Shown here: positions 42,753 through 52,796 of the stretch, one piece after another
Numbering within the stretch: position 1 is the stretch's first letter
Layout: every line of letters starts with the position of its first letter
From: Actinoplanes subtropicus
Lineage (GTDB): Bacteria; Actinomycetota; Actinomycetes; Mycobacteriales; Micromonosporaceae
Direction of reading: 5' to 3'
DNA length: 64,000 bases
Assembly: GCF_000721705.1 (NCBI RefSeq)
Contig: NZ_JOJL01000012.1
Span: 1 to 64,000, forward strand
Notes under the pieces: model-generated
The model's database searches: none
What the model was told of the DNA's origin: nothing
Seen by the model: only the letters and a program-made list of their open reading frames with translations
Program-made: the position numbers and the translations under genes

Positions 42753-44030
42753 GTGGCCGAAGTCAGCCTCGAACCGGCGGTCCTCTCGACCCCGCCGCTG
42801 CGGCGGGTCACCCGGAGCCACGTCGCCCTGCTGATGGCCGCCAGCTTCGGCGGCTCCATCGCGTTGCTGGTCCCCCTGACGTACGCGCTCGCGCTACGCA
42901 TCTCCGAGCTCGCGCCGGACAACGAGGAGGTTCTGGGGTACGTCACCGGCACCGCGCAGCTGATCTATCTCGCGTTGAGCCCGCTCATCGGCATGTGGAG
43001 CGACCGAACCCGGTCGCGGTTCGGCCGGCGCGGGACGTTCATGCTGGCCGGCGCGGCCCTCGGCCTGGTCGCCCTGCTCCTGGTCGCCGCCGCGCCGACG
43101 ATCCCGTTGATCGGCCTCGGCTGGGTGTTCGGCATGATCGGCTGGGCGACCGCCGGCGGGGCCGTGCAGACCCTGCAGGCCGACATCGTGCCCGAGGAGC
43201 AGCGCGGCCGGGTGTCGGCCCTCACCAGCCTCGCCACCCAGATCGGCCCGGTGGTCGGCATCGGCATCGCGTATGTGGTCTCGTCGAGCACGCTCCTGGT
43301 CTTCCTGGTGCCCGGGGCGATCGGCGCCGTGCTCCTGGTGCTCCTGCCGATTCTGCGGCCTGAGGCCGGCTCCCGCGAATTCGTGCCCGCCACCCGGATG
43401 GGCGCGAAGGAACTGTTCGCCGGCTTCGTCTTCGATCCGCGGAAGCACCCGGACTTCGGCTGGAACTGGCTTGGCCGCTTCGTCTTCTTCCTGGGCCTGT
43501 ATCTCAACACGACCTTCGGCACGTTCTTCTACGCCCAGCGGCTCGACCTGCCCGTGCGGGAGGTCGCCGGGGTGGTCGCCTCGATCGGGATCCTGGGTGT
43601 GCTCGCGGCCGCCGTGGGAGCCATCGCCGGCGGTTTCCTCTCCGACAAACTCCGCCGCCGCCGGCTGTTCTCGTTCATCGGCGCGGCGCTGTTTGTCGCC
43701 GGCGCCTGCGTCGACGCCTTCGCTCACTCGCTGCCGCGGCTCATCGTCGGCACGGTGCTGATGCAGCTCGCCATCGCCGTCTTCGCCGCGGTCGACCAGG
43801 CGATCGTCTTCGCCATCCTGCCTGACCGCACGCAGGCCGGGCGGTACATGGCCGTCGTCGCGTTCGCTCAGAAGATCCCCAGCGCGGTCGCCCCGCTCAT
43901 CGCCCCGCTGATCATCACGATCGGCGCGGCCGGCGCCGAGAAGAACTACACCCTGCTCTACCTGTCCGGGGCCGTGCTGGCCCTGTGCGGCGGCCTGATC
44001 GTCCTGTGCAAAGTCAAGTCGGTGCGGTGA
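42753..44030 (+). CDS. MFS sugar/glycoside transporter
   Basis: This 425-residue membrane protein has twelve predicted segments. The first loop motif is LIGMWSDRTRSRFGRRGTF, resembling the GPH/melibiose and sucrose-porter branch, and the middle loop repeats the pattern in GGFLSDKLRRRRLF. The GTG has AAGGAGG upstream. It is flanked by glycosidase genes at 18 and 5 bases, so it is likely the importer for the glycoside or glucuronide processed by this operon. Confidence 0.85.
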   Translation: MAEVSLEPAVLSTPPLRRVTRSHVALLMAASFGGSIALLVPLTYALALRISELAPDNEEVLGYVTGTAQLIYLALSPLIGMWSDRTRSRFGRRGTFMLAGAALGLVALLLVAAAPTIPLIGLGWVFGMIGWATAGGAVQTLQADIVPEEQRGRVSALTSLATQIGPVVGIGIAYVVSSSTLLVFLVPGAIGAVLLVLLPILRPEAGSREFVPATRMGAKELFAGFVFDPRKHPDFGWNWLGRFVFFLGLYLNTTFGTFFYAQRLDLPVREVAGVVASIGILGVLAAAVGAIAGGFLSDKLRRRRLFSFIGAALFVAGACVDAFAHSLPRLIVGTVLMQLAIAVFAAVDQAIVFAILPDRTQAGRYMAVVAFAQKIPSAVAPLIAPLIITIGAAGAEKNYTLLYLSGAVLALCGGLIVLCKVKSVR

Positions 44031-44035
44031 TCTGA

Positions 44036-46693
44036 ATGAGCCCTTCCCCCTACGACCTGCGGATCGACAGCGGCGGAGACCAGTTCGCCGTCTCCGGGCC
44101 GGCGCCTCGGCTGTCCTGGAAGCTGCCGCCCGGCAGCGGGCGCCAGACCGCGTACGAGCTGGCCGCCACCGTCGACGGCGAGGCCCGGTCGGCGACCCGC
44201 CGGGGCGACCCGGACCACCTTTACGTGTCCTGGCCGTGGACGCCGCTGAGCAGCGGTCAACGCGTGACGTGGCGAGTCCGGGTCACCGACCCCGGCGGCG
44301 TCGCGTCGGACTGGTCGCCGTGGAGCACCTTCGAGACGGGCCTGCTCGACGGGGACTGGCAGGCCCGCTGGATCTCGCCGGTCGAGACCACCGATCCGGG
44401 CTACGGGAAACGGCCTGCACACACCCTGGCGACGGCGTTCGAGGCGACGGGCGAGGTCGTCTCCGCCCGGCTGTATGCGACCGCGCTCGGTGTCTACGAG
44501 GCGTTCGTCAACGGTGAGCGGGCCGGCTCCGCCGAGCTGTCGCCTGGTTCGACCTCGTACGACCGTACGCTCTACGCGCAGGCGTCCGACGTGACCGCCG
44601 CCGTCCGGCCGGGGCTCAATCGGCTGGCGATCCTGCTGTCCGACGGCTGGTACCGCGGCCAGGTCGGCGCGTTCCGGCGGCCCGCCGGCTGGGGCACGGA
44701 ACTCGGCGCGCGGGCGGAGCTGCACCTGGCGTACCGGGACGGCTCCCGCCAGGTGGTGTGCACCGACCGGGGCTGGACCAGCGCGGGATCGGCGATCACC
44801 CGGGCGGATCTGATGGACGGGCAGACGGTCGACTTCTTCGCCGGCCCGGGCGCCCAGCGGCCGGTGCTGGTGGATCGGGTCACCGCGCCGCCGGTCGAGT
44901 GGTCCCCGGCGCCGCCGGTACGGGTCGTGGAGACCCGTCCTGCCGTGTCGGTCGACAAGGTCGGGGACGGCGCCTGGGTGGCGGACTTCGGGCAGAACGC
45001 CTCCGGGTGGGTGACGCTGACCGACCTCGGCCCGGCCGGAACCCGCACTGTGATCGACTACGGCGAGTACGTCGGCGCCGACGGTGATCTGTCGACCGCG
45101 CACCTGGACACGCACGGCGCTCCGGGCGAGGCGCCGATCAGTTTCATGCAGCGGGACGAGGTCGTCTCCGCCGGCGGCGAGGAGACGTTCGAGCCGAGGC
45201 ACACGGTGCACGGCTTCCGGTACGCCCGGATCCGGCGCGACGGCGCGCCGCTGGACGCGGCGAGCCTGGCGATGCGGGTCGTGCAGACCGATCTGCGGCG
45301 CACCGGCAGGTTCGCGTGCAGCGACGACGACCTCACCAGGCTGCACGAGATCGCCGAGTGGAGCTTCCGGGGCAATGCGGTGGACGTCCCGACCGACTGC
45401 CCGACCCGGGAACGCCTGGCCTGGACCGGTGACTATCAGATCTTCGTGCCGACCGCGACGCGGCTCTACGACGTGCTCGGCTTCAGCCGCAAGTGGCTGC
45501 GCTCGGTCCGCGACGACCAGCTGCCCGACGGCCGGATCACGAACTTCTCGCCTGACGGGCGCCGCATCAAGCTCCACCTCGACGATCAGTTCGCCGCGAT
45601 GACCGGATCCGCCGGGTGGGGCGACGCGATCGTGGCGGTTCCGTGGGAGCTCTACGAGTCGTACGGGGACCGGCAGGTGCTCGCCGAGAACTGGGCGGCG
45701 ATGGTCCGCTGGGTGCAATGGGCGCTCGGCGCGGCCGCCACGGCCCGGCACCCGTCCCGCGTGGAACGCTCGGCCGAGCCTCGGCCGCACGAGCGCTACC
45801 TCTGGGACGGCACGTTCCACTGGGGAGAGTGGGCGGAGCCGAAGCCGCGCGCCGCCGACGGGACGCTCATCGATCCGATCAAGACCAACCCGATGGCCTG
45901 GTTCCTGGCCGACAAGGGCGAGGTGGGTACGGCCTACCTCTACCGCTCGACGGCCACGCTCGCCCGCGTCGCGCGGTTGCTCGGCCACACGGACGACGCC
46001 GCCCGGTATGCCGAGACCGCGGACCGCGTCCGCGCGGCGTGGCAGACCGAGTTCCTCGGGGCCGACGGACGGACGAGCGGCGACACGCAGGCAAGCTACG
46101 TGCGCGCACTGTCCTTCGGCCTCGTCCCCGACGACCTGCGGGTGGCCGCCGCGGAGCGGTTGGCCGAGCTGGTCCGCGCCGCCGGCACGCACCTCACGAC
46201 CGGCTTCCTGTCGACCGGTGACCTGCTGCCCGTGCTCGCCGACACCGGGCACACCGATCTCGCGTACGAGCTGCTCCTTCAGCGCACCGCGCCGTCCTGG
46301 CTCACCATGCTCGAACGCGGCGCTACGACGATCTGGGAGGACTGGGAGGGCATCGACGCGAACGGCACGGCCCACGACTCGCTGAACCACTACAGCAAGG
46401 GCGCCGTGATCCGCTTCCTGCACACCCACACCCTCGGGCTGCGGCAGGCGCCCGGCTCGGCCGGCTGGCAGTCGTTCGTGGTCGCCCCCGTCCTTCATCC
46501 GTCGCTCACCTGGGCGGCCGGCACCCACGAGACCCCGCACGGCACGATCCGCGTGTCCTGGCAAACGGACGGCCGCGAGCTGCGCCTCGCGGTCGACGTG
46601 CCGCCGGCCACGACCGCGAGCATCGTGTTCCCCGACGGCACCACCGAAACCGTCAGGGGCGGCACCTTCAACACCGCCCGGCGGCTCAGCTGA
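44036..46693 (+). CDS. GH78 alpha-L-rhamnosidase
   Basis: This 885-residue protein follows the GH78 order: an N-terminal beta-sandwich, the Bac_rhamnosid N domain (ALGVYEAFVNGERAGSAELS, then PGSTSYDRTLYAQASDV), an (alpha/alpha)6 barrel with the signature DVPTDCPTRERLAWTGDYQI, and a C-terminal beta domain (HYSKGAVIRFLHTHTLGLR). There is no signal peptide, so it works inside the cell. It should remove terminal alpha-rhamnose from plant glycosides such as flavonoid or saponin rutinosides and neohesperidosides. It ends in an 8-base convergent overlap with a TetR gene. Confidence 0.9.
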   Translation: MSPSPYDLRIDSGGDQFAVSGPAPRLSWKLPPGSGRQTAYELAATVDGEARSATRRGDPDHLYVSWPWTPLSSGQRVTWRVRVTDPGGVASDWSPWSTFETGLLDGDWQARWISPVETTDPGYGKRPAHTLATAFEATGEVVSARLYATALGVYEAFVNGERAGSAELSPGSTSYDRTLYAQASDVTAAVRPGLNRLAILLSDGWYRGQVGAFRRPAGWGTELGARAELHLAYRDGSRQVVCTDRGWTSAGSAITRADLMDGQTVDFFAGPGAQRPVLVDRVTAPPVEWSPAPPVRVVETRPAVSVDKVGDGAWVADFGQNASGWVTLTDLGPAGTRTVIDYGEYVGADGDLSTAHLDTHGAPGEAPISFMQRDEVVSAGGEETFEPRHTVHGFRYARIRRDGAPLDAASLAMRVVQTDLRRTGRFACSDDDLTRLHEIAEWSFRGNAVDVPTDCPTRERLAWTGDYQIFVPTATRLYDVLGFSRKWLRSVRDDQLPDGRITNFSPDGRRIKLHLDDQFAAMTGSAGWGDAIVAVPWELYESYGDRQVLAENWAAMVRWVQWALGAAATARHPSRVERSAEPRPHERYLWDGTFHWGEWAEPKPRAADGTLIDPIKTNPMAWFLADKGEVGTAYLYRSTATLARVARLLGHTDDAARYAETADRVRAAWQTEFLGADGRTSGDTQASYVRALSFGLVPDDLRVAAAERLAELVRAAGTHLTTGFLSTGDLLPVLADTGHTDLAYELLLQRTAPSWLTMLERGATTIWEDWEGIDANGTAHDSLNHYSKGAVIRFLHTHTLGLRQAPGSAGWQSFVVAPVLHPSLTWAAGTHETPHGTIRVSWQTDGRELRLAVDVPPATTASIVFPDGTTETVRGGTFNTARRLS

Positions 46694-47342
46694 GACCGCG
46701 CGCCGCGATCACCATGGCGTCGCGGACGGTCGCGCGGAGGCCGTCCGGGTCGGCCTCGGCCGGCTCGGTGGTGAACGCGTAGTGCTCCATCGCAGCCCGG
46801 AGTGCGCCGTTGAAAGCGGCGGCGTACACCCGGATGGCCAGATCGGGGGCGGGCAGGCCGGCGCGGCCGGCGAGCGCGTCGGCGATGACCGGCTCGGCGT
46901 CGTCGACCGAGTGGATCCACACCAGCCGCAGGCCGGGCTCCGTGCGAGTCAGCCGCACTAGATCGAGCAGGGCTGGGATGTCGGCGCCCATCCGGTCGGC
47001 GGCGATCGCGTCCGCGGTCTGCCGCACCATGGCCTCGAACAGCTCGTCGGCGTCACCCCCGGGGCGCCACCGGCGCAGCGCCTCCGCCGTGACCGCGAGC
47101 GGCTCGGACAGCAGCGGCATGACGCAGTGTTCCTTGTTGGGGAAGTGCCGCCACAGGCTGCGCACGGAGATCCCGACCGCGGCGGCGATCTCCTCCGCCG
47201 AGGTTGCGGCCACGCCCTTGGCCAGGAACAGCCGCACCGCCTGCCGGGCGATCTCGCGCCGGATCGCCGCCTTCTGCTGCTCGGTCTGCGGTGGCCGGCC
47301 CGCCTGCCGGCCGGTTGCCACCCGTTGCCCGCCGCCCGACAC
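46686..47342 (-). CDS. TetR-family regulator
   Basis: This 218-residue regulator has the HTH segments TSAEEIAAAVGISVRSLWRHFPNKE and a C-terminal MftR/TetR_C-like domain (DIPALLDLVRLTRTEPGLRL). A glycine/arginine-rich N-terminal tail precedes it. It is divergent from the oxidoreductase-glucuronidase pair and overlaps GH78 by 8 bases at its 3' end. No clear palindrome was found in its 98-base promoter region. Confidence 0.85.
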   Translation of the reverse strand: MSGGGQRVATGRQAGRPPQTEQQKAAIRREIARQAVRLFLAKGVAATSAEEIAAAVGISVRSLWRHFPNKEHCVMPLLSEPLAVTAEALRRWRPGGDADELFEAMVRQTADAIAADRMGADIPALLDLVRLTRTEPGLRLVWIHSVDDAEPVIADALAGRAGLPAPDLAIRVYAAAFNGALRAAMEHYAFTTEPAEADPDGLRATVRDAMVIAARGLS

Positions 47343-47440
47343 CCAAGCCTCCCGCCCATCGGTCCGTCCGGCCCCATCCTAGGCCGTACCTGCGGGAAGT
47401 TTCTGTCAATCGAATGCCAAAATTTAGAGGAGGGGCTCAC

Positions 47441-48457
47441 ATGCCCGTACGCTGGGCTGTCGTCGGCACCGGAGCGATCTCGCAACGCTTCGTGCCCGAC
47501 CTGCGCTCGATGCCCGGCGCGGAGGTCGTCGCGGTGTTCGGCCGGTCCGGGTCCCGTGCGTTCGCCGCCGAGCACGGCATCGCGGCCGCGTTCGACGACT
47601 ATCCCGCGCTGCTCGCCGATCCGGTGATCGACGCCGTCTATCTCGCGACCCCGTTCGGGACGCACCGCCGCATGGCCCGCGCCGCCCTGGAGGCCGGCAA
47701 GCACGTTCTCGTCGAGAAACCCATGGCACGGACCGCCGCCGAGGTGGCCGACCTGTTCGCTCTCGCGGCCGAGCGCGGACAGTTCCTCATGGAGGCGATG
47801 TGGATGAAGTTCAACCCAGGATTCCGGGACGTGTTGCGGGTCATCGCCGAGGGGCTGATCGGCGAGCCGCGCAGCATCCGCGCCGGGTTCGGTGTTCCCT
47901 TCCCGGGCGATCGGGCCGGCAGCCGGTGGGATCCGGAGCGTGGCGGCAGCACCCTGCTCGACCAGGGCATCTACCCGGTGACCCTGGCGCATGCCGTGTT
48001 CGGGCCGCCCGCTGCCGTGCACGCTTCCGGGATGGTGGAACCGAACGGCGTCGACGTGGCCGAGCACATCACGCTCGACTACGCGGGCGGCGGGTTCGCG
48101 CACCTGGCGGCCTCGATGGTCGAGTTTGTGGAGCCGTCGGCGGCGATCAGCGGCACCCACGGGTGGGTCGGCATCCCGCCGATGTTCTGGGCCACCACGT
48201 CGTACACGCTGCACGCCGGCTCGCGAGAGGCGTTGTTCGGCAACCCGCCGCGCACCGAGCTTCCGCAGGAGGGCAACGGCTTCGTGCCGATGCTGCGCGC
48301 GGCCGGCGAGGCCATCGAGCGGGGATGGGTGCAGCACCCCGAGCACAACGCGGCCACGACGATCGAGGTCTTCCGCACGCTCGACGCCATTCGCACGCAG
48401 CTGACAGGCAATTTACGGCAACCGCTTGCCAAGCCAGCGGCGATCAAGGTCCAGTGA
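47441..48457 (+). CDS. Gfo/Idh/MocA-family sugar oxidoreductase
   Basis: This 338-residue NAD(P)-dependent enzyme has the Rossmann motif VRWAVVGTGAISQRF (residues 3-17), the family EKP motif in HVLVEKPMART (Lys catalytic), and the C-terminal beta-sheet domain (RWDPERGGSTLLDQGIYPV). GAGGAGGGG precedes the ATG by five bases. It is immediately upstream of the second glucuronidase, so oxidation of a glucuronate- or glucose-derived sugar is likely. Confidence 0.88.
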   Translation: MPVRWAVVGTGAISQRFVPDLRSMPGAEVVAVFGRSGSRAFAAEHGIAAAFDDYPALLADPVIDAVYLATPFGTHRRMARAALEAGKHVLVEKPMARTAAEVADLFALAAERGQFLMEAMWMKFNPGFRDVLRVIAEGLIGEPRSIRAGFGVPFPGDRAGSRWDPERGGSTLLDQGIYPVTLAHAVFGPPAAVHASGMVEPNGVDVAEHITLDYAGGGFAHLAASMVEFVEPSAAISGTHGWVGIPPMFWATTSYTLHAGSREALFGNPPRTELPQEGNGFVPMLRAAGEAIERGWVQHPEHNAATTIEVFRTLDAIRTQLTGNLRQPLAKPAAIKVQ

Positions 48458-48461
48458 TCAC

Positions 48462-50240
48462 ATGCTTCGTCCTCAGGAAAGCGTCACCCGCGAGCGTAGG
48501 AGCCTGAACGGTCTGTGGACCTTCCGGCTGGACCCGGACGGCGCGGGCCGTGCCGAGCAGTGGTGGCGGGCCACCCTGGCCGGGGCGCGTGAGATGCCCG
48601 TGCCGGCCAGCTACAACGACATCGTTCCCGACCTCGCCTTCCGCGACCACGTCGGTGACGCCTGGTACCAGACCACGGTCCGGGTGCCGCGAGGCTGGGC
48701 CGGTCAGCGGATCGTGCTGCGCTTCGACGCGGCCACGCACCGCGCGGTGGTGTGGGTGAACGACGTTCAGGTCGCCGAGCACGAGGGCGGTTACACGCCC
48801 TTCGAGGCCGAGGTGACCGAGCTCGTCGAGCCGGGCGGCGCGGCGCGGGTGACCGTCGTGGTCAACAACGAGCTGACCTGGGCCTCGCTGCCGCCCGGCA
48901 TCCTGCGGGAGACCGCCGCGGGACGTACTCAGCAGTATTTCCACGACTTCTTCAACTATGCCGGGCTGCACCGCTCAGTCTGGCTGTACGCCACGCCGCG
49001 CACCCACGTCACCGACATCGCGGTCGACACGGAGCTGGACGGCGGCACCGGCACCGTGCGGTACACGGTCGGCCAGGTGGGCTCCGCCGCGCAGCGGATC
49101 GTCCTGCGGGACGCCGCCGGGGTCGAGGTGGCCACGTCCGAGGGCGCCGAGGGGGTGCTCACCGTGCCGGAGGTGCACCCGTGGGCGCCGGGCGACGGCT
49201 ACCTCTACGAGCTGGAAGCGAGCCTTCATGACGCGGCCGGCGTCCTTCTCGACCGCTACGCGCTGCCGGTGGGCGTGCGCACGGTGGCGGTGCACGGCAC
49301 CGAGTTCCTGATCAACGGCGAGCCGTTCTACTTCCGTGGCTTCGGCAAGCATGAGGACGCGCCGGTCCGGGGAAAGGGCCATGACGACGCGCTCATGGTG
49401 CACGACTTCGAGCTGATGGAGTGGATCGGCGCCAACTCCTTCCGCACTTCGCATTACCCGTACGCCGAGGAGGTCCTCGACTACGCCGACCGGCACGGCA
49501 TTGTCGTCATCGACGAGACCGCGGCGGTCGGGCTGAACCTGAGCGTCCTCGTCACCTACGGCCGTACCGACCTGCCACCGACCTATTCCGAGCACACCCT
49601 CGGGCCCGCGACCCAGCGCACCCACCTGCAGGCCGTACGGGAGCTGATCCGCCGCGACCGCAACCACCCGAGCGTCGTGCTGTGGTCGATCGCCAACGAG
49701 CCCGACGCCGCCGGTCCGGCGGCCCGGGACTACTTCGCGCCGCTGTTCGCCGAGGCGCGCAAGCTCGACCCGGGCCGTCCGGTCGGCTACGTCAACATGA
49801 TCGCGAACGGCCCGGACACCTGCACGCTCACCGATCTGGCCGACGTCGTCATGGTCAACCGGTATTACGGCTGGTACGCGAACAACGGCGACCTCGCGGG
49901 GGCCGAGCCGGCGCTGGAGGCCGACCTGCGGGCCTGGGCCGAGCGGCACGGCAAGCCGATCATCGTCACCGAGTACGGCGCGGACGCCGTGACCGGGCTG
50001 CACGCCGTCGTCGACACACCGTGGTCGGAGGAGTATCAGGCCCGGCTCCTGGAGATGTACCACCGAGTGTTCGACCGGGTCGACGCGGTCGTCGGCGAGC
50101 ACATCTGGAACTTCGCCGACTTCGCCACCCAGCCCGCGATCGTGCGGGTCGACGGCAACCGGAAGGGGATCTTCACCCGAGACCGCCGGCCGAAGAGCGC
50201 CGCGTTCACCGTGCGACGCCGCTGGCGGGGCGCGGAGTGA
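48462..50240 (+). CDS. uidA: GH2 beta-glucuronidase, copy 2
   Basis: This 592-residue intracellular GH2 enzyme places its catalytic residues at exactly the E. coli GUS numbers: acid/base Glu413 (SIANEPDA), nucleophile Glu504 (TEYGAD), and the carboxylate-recognising Asn566 and Lys568 ([19 protein letters not shown]). It is clearly paralogous to copy 1 throughout, including NGEPFYFRGFGKHEDAPVRG. It starts four bases after the oxidoreductase. The 3' end overlaps the convergent GH43 gene by 35 bases. The two copies probably differ in aglycone preference. Confidence 0.93.
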   Translation: MLRPQESVTRERRSLNGLWTFRLDPDGAGRAEQWWRATLAGAREMPVPASYNDIVPDLAFRDHVGDAWYQTTVRVPRGWAGQRIVLRFDAATHRAVVWVNDVQVAEHEGGYTPFEAEVTELVEPGGAARVTVVVNNELTWASLPPGILRETAAGRTQQYFHDFFNYAGLHRSVWLYATPRTHVTDIAVDTELDGGTGTVRYTVGQVGSAAQRIVLRDAAGVEVATSEGAEGVLTVPEVHPWAPGDGYLYELEASLHDAAGVLLDRYALPVGVRTVAVHGTEFLINGEPFYFRGFGKHEDAPVRGKGHDDALMVHDFELMEWIGANSFRTSHYPYAEEVLDYADRHGIVVIDETAAVGLNLSVLVTYGRTDLPPTYSEHTLGPATQRTHLQAVRELIRRDRNHPSVVLWSIANEPDAAGPAARDYFAPLFAEARKLDPGRPVGYVNMIANGPDTCTLTDLADVVMVNRYYGWYANNGDLAGAEPALEADLRAWAERHGKPIIVTEYGADAVTGLHAVVDTPWSEEYQARLLEMYHRVFDRVDAVVGEHIWNFADFATQPAIVRVDGNRKGIFTRDRRPKSAAFTVRRRWRGAE

Positions 50241-51965
50241 CCACCGGCCCCGGCGTCACCCCGTTCTCGTTGAAGGCGTCGACGGCGAACCAGTACGGTT
50301 CGCCCGCGTTCAGGGTGCGCAGGTCGAGGGACGTCTGCTCGTAAAGGAGCCAGCTGTGGTAGAGCTTGCCCGGGTGGTTGCCGTAGCGGACGTTGTAGCC
50401 GTGTGCGCCCTCGACCGACTTCCACGCGAGACGGGCGGTGCGTTCGTCGATCCGGTCCACGGCGGGCGTGACGGCGGCCGGCGGGGTGCTGTTGCCGTGG
50501 CCGAAGAGGCGCAGCCCGCTGACCGCGAAATGCCCGTCGAAAGGCAGGCGGCCCGCGGTCACCCGGACGAATCGCACCCGGCGCGGCTCGTCGAGCACGG
50601 CCAGGGCGTGCGGTGCGTCGCGGCCGGTGCCGCGGGTGTCCACGACGGTCTCCCAGCCGGTCCCGTCGGCGGAGACCTCGAGGTGGAACTCCGCGGGTTG
50701 CACGCCGGTGTAGATGCCGCGGTACTCGTAGTTGCGCTGGGCGCCGTCCGCCGGCTCGGGGGCATGCGCGGCCAGGTCATGATCTGCGACGTTGATCTGG
50801 ATGGCGTGCACCGTCCGGAGCTCGCCGAGGTCGAGCCGCAGCCAGGCGCCCGGTTCGCGGGACGCCGCCGCCCACCAGGTTCGGACGTCCTCGTTGACCG
50901 CGAGCTCGGGCGGGTGGCCGTCCAGCGTCGAGGACGCCGTAGCCGCCGCGCGGTAGGACAGCAGCATCCAACCCGGTGCCATCGTCCACGGGTCGAATCG
51001 GCCGGCCGGGACGTGCCGGGGGTAGTCGGCGAAGTTCTGGTTGCAGAACAGCACGCCGTCCTCGTCGAACCCGGCCGGGAACAGACCGATACGGCGTTCG
51101 AACTTGTGGTTGACCGAGACCCGCATGGTGGCGGCGTGCCACCAGTTGCCGTGCGCGTCCTGGAACGTGCTGCCGTGACCGGCCCCAGTGATGAAGCCGC
51201 CCGGCTTGGCGGAGAACGGGCTGTTCGCCGAGTACGCGAACGGGCCCAGTGGGGAGGTCGCGGTGTAGTAGCCGTCGGCGTAGCTGTTGTACTGCGTCCC
51301 CGGGGCCGAGTACTGCAGGTAGTAGGTGCCGTCGTGCTTGGTCATCCACGCGCCCTCGATGAAGGGCGCGTCGCCGATGTGCTCGGCGATCAGCCGCTCC
51401 ATCTCCGTACGCGGGGGTTGCTTGACGTTGTCCTCGCCGTTCTGCTCCCAGCCGTGGGTGTCGGTGTCGGATCCGAACAGCGCCACGGGCTCGCCGAGCG
51501 GCTCGAACGTATCCGGGTCGAGTGCGACGCCGTACAGCGGCTCCTTGTTCGAGCAGCCCCAGTAGAAGTAGACCGATCCGTCGTCGTCTTGGAACAGATT
51601 CGGGTCCCAGAACGGGAAGGCGCCGGGCGTCACCTCGGTGAAGTCGTCGGCGAGCGGGTCCTCGCTGCGGAAGAAGGGGCAGTTCTCCCCGTGCCGGGAG
51701 GCCGAGATATACAGGGCGCCGTTCACCTCGCGTACGTCGGGGGCGTAGTCGAACGGCGGCAGCTTCTCCGTCGGCTGGTAGGTCCAGTCGACCAGGTCCG
51801 CCGAGTGCCAGAAGCCCCGCGACATGGAGGCGAACATATAGTACTGGCCGCGGAACAGGACGACCGACGGGTCGGCCGCCTCCCGCTGGACGCCGTGCTC
51901 CAGGTCGCCCAGCCGGACCTGCTGGTAGCGGTAGGCGAGATCCAGCGGGTTGCAGATGATGCGGC

Positions 51966-51969
<4 letters not shown>
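50206..51969 (-). CDS. GH43-type glycosidase with discoidin-like and Fn3 domains
   Basis: This 587-residue protein has three parts. Residues 1 to about 330 are a five-bladed propeller with GH43 acids: Asp33 in AADPSVVLF, Asp in [12 protein letters not shown], and the general acid in [12 protein letters not shown]. Residues about 340-490 form an F5/8-type carbohydrate-binding sandwich ([37 protein letters not shown]). The last 90 residues are fibronectin type III ([20 protein letters not shown]). There is no secretion signal. Its GTG overlaps the ABC ATPase stop, so it is the last gene of the importer operon. Xylosidase or arabinosidase activity is likely. Confidence 0.85.

Positions 51970-52792
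<823 letters not shown>

Positions 52793-52796
<4 letters not shown>

Noticed and set aside
43958..46564. 868-codon open frame antisense to the rhamnosidase
   Set aside because: The composition is that of a complementary-frame shadow; the sense strand encodes a complete GH78 protein.
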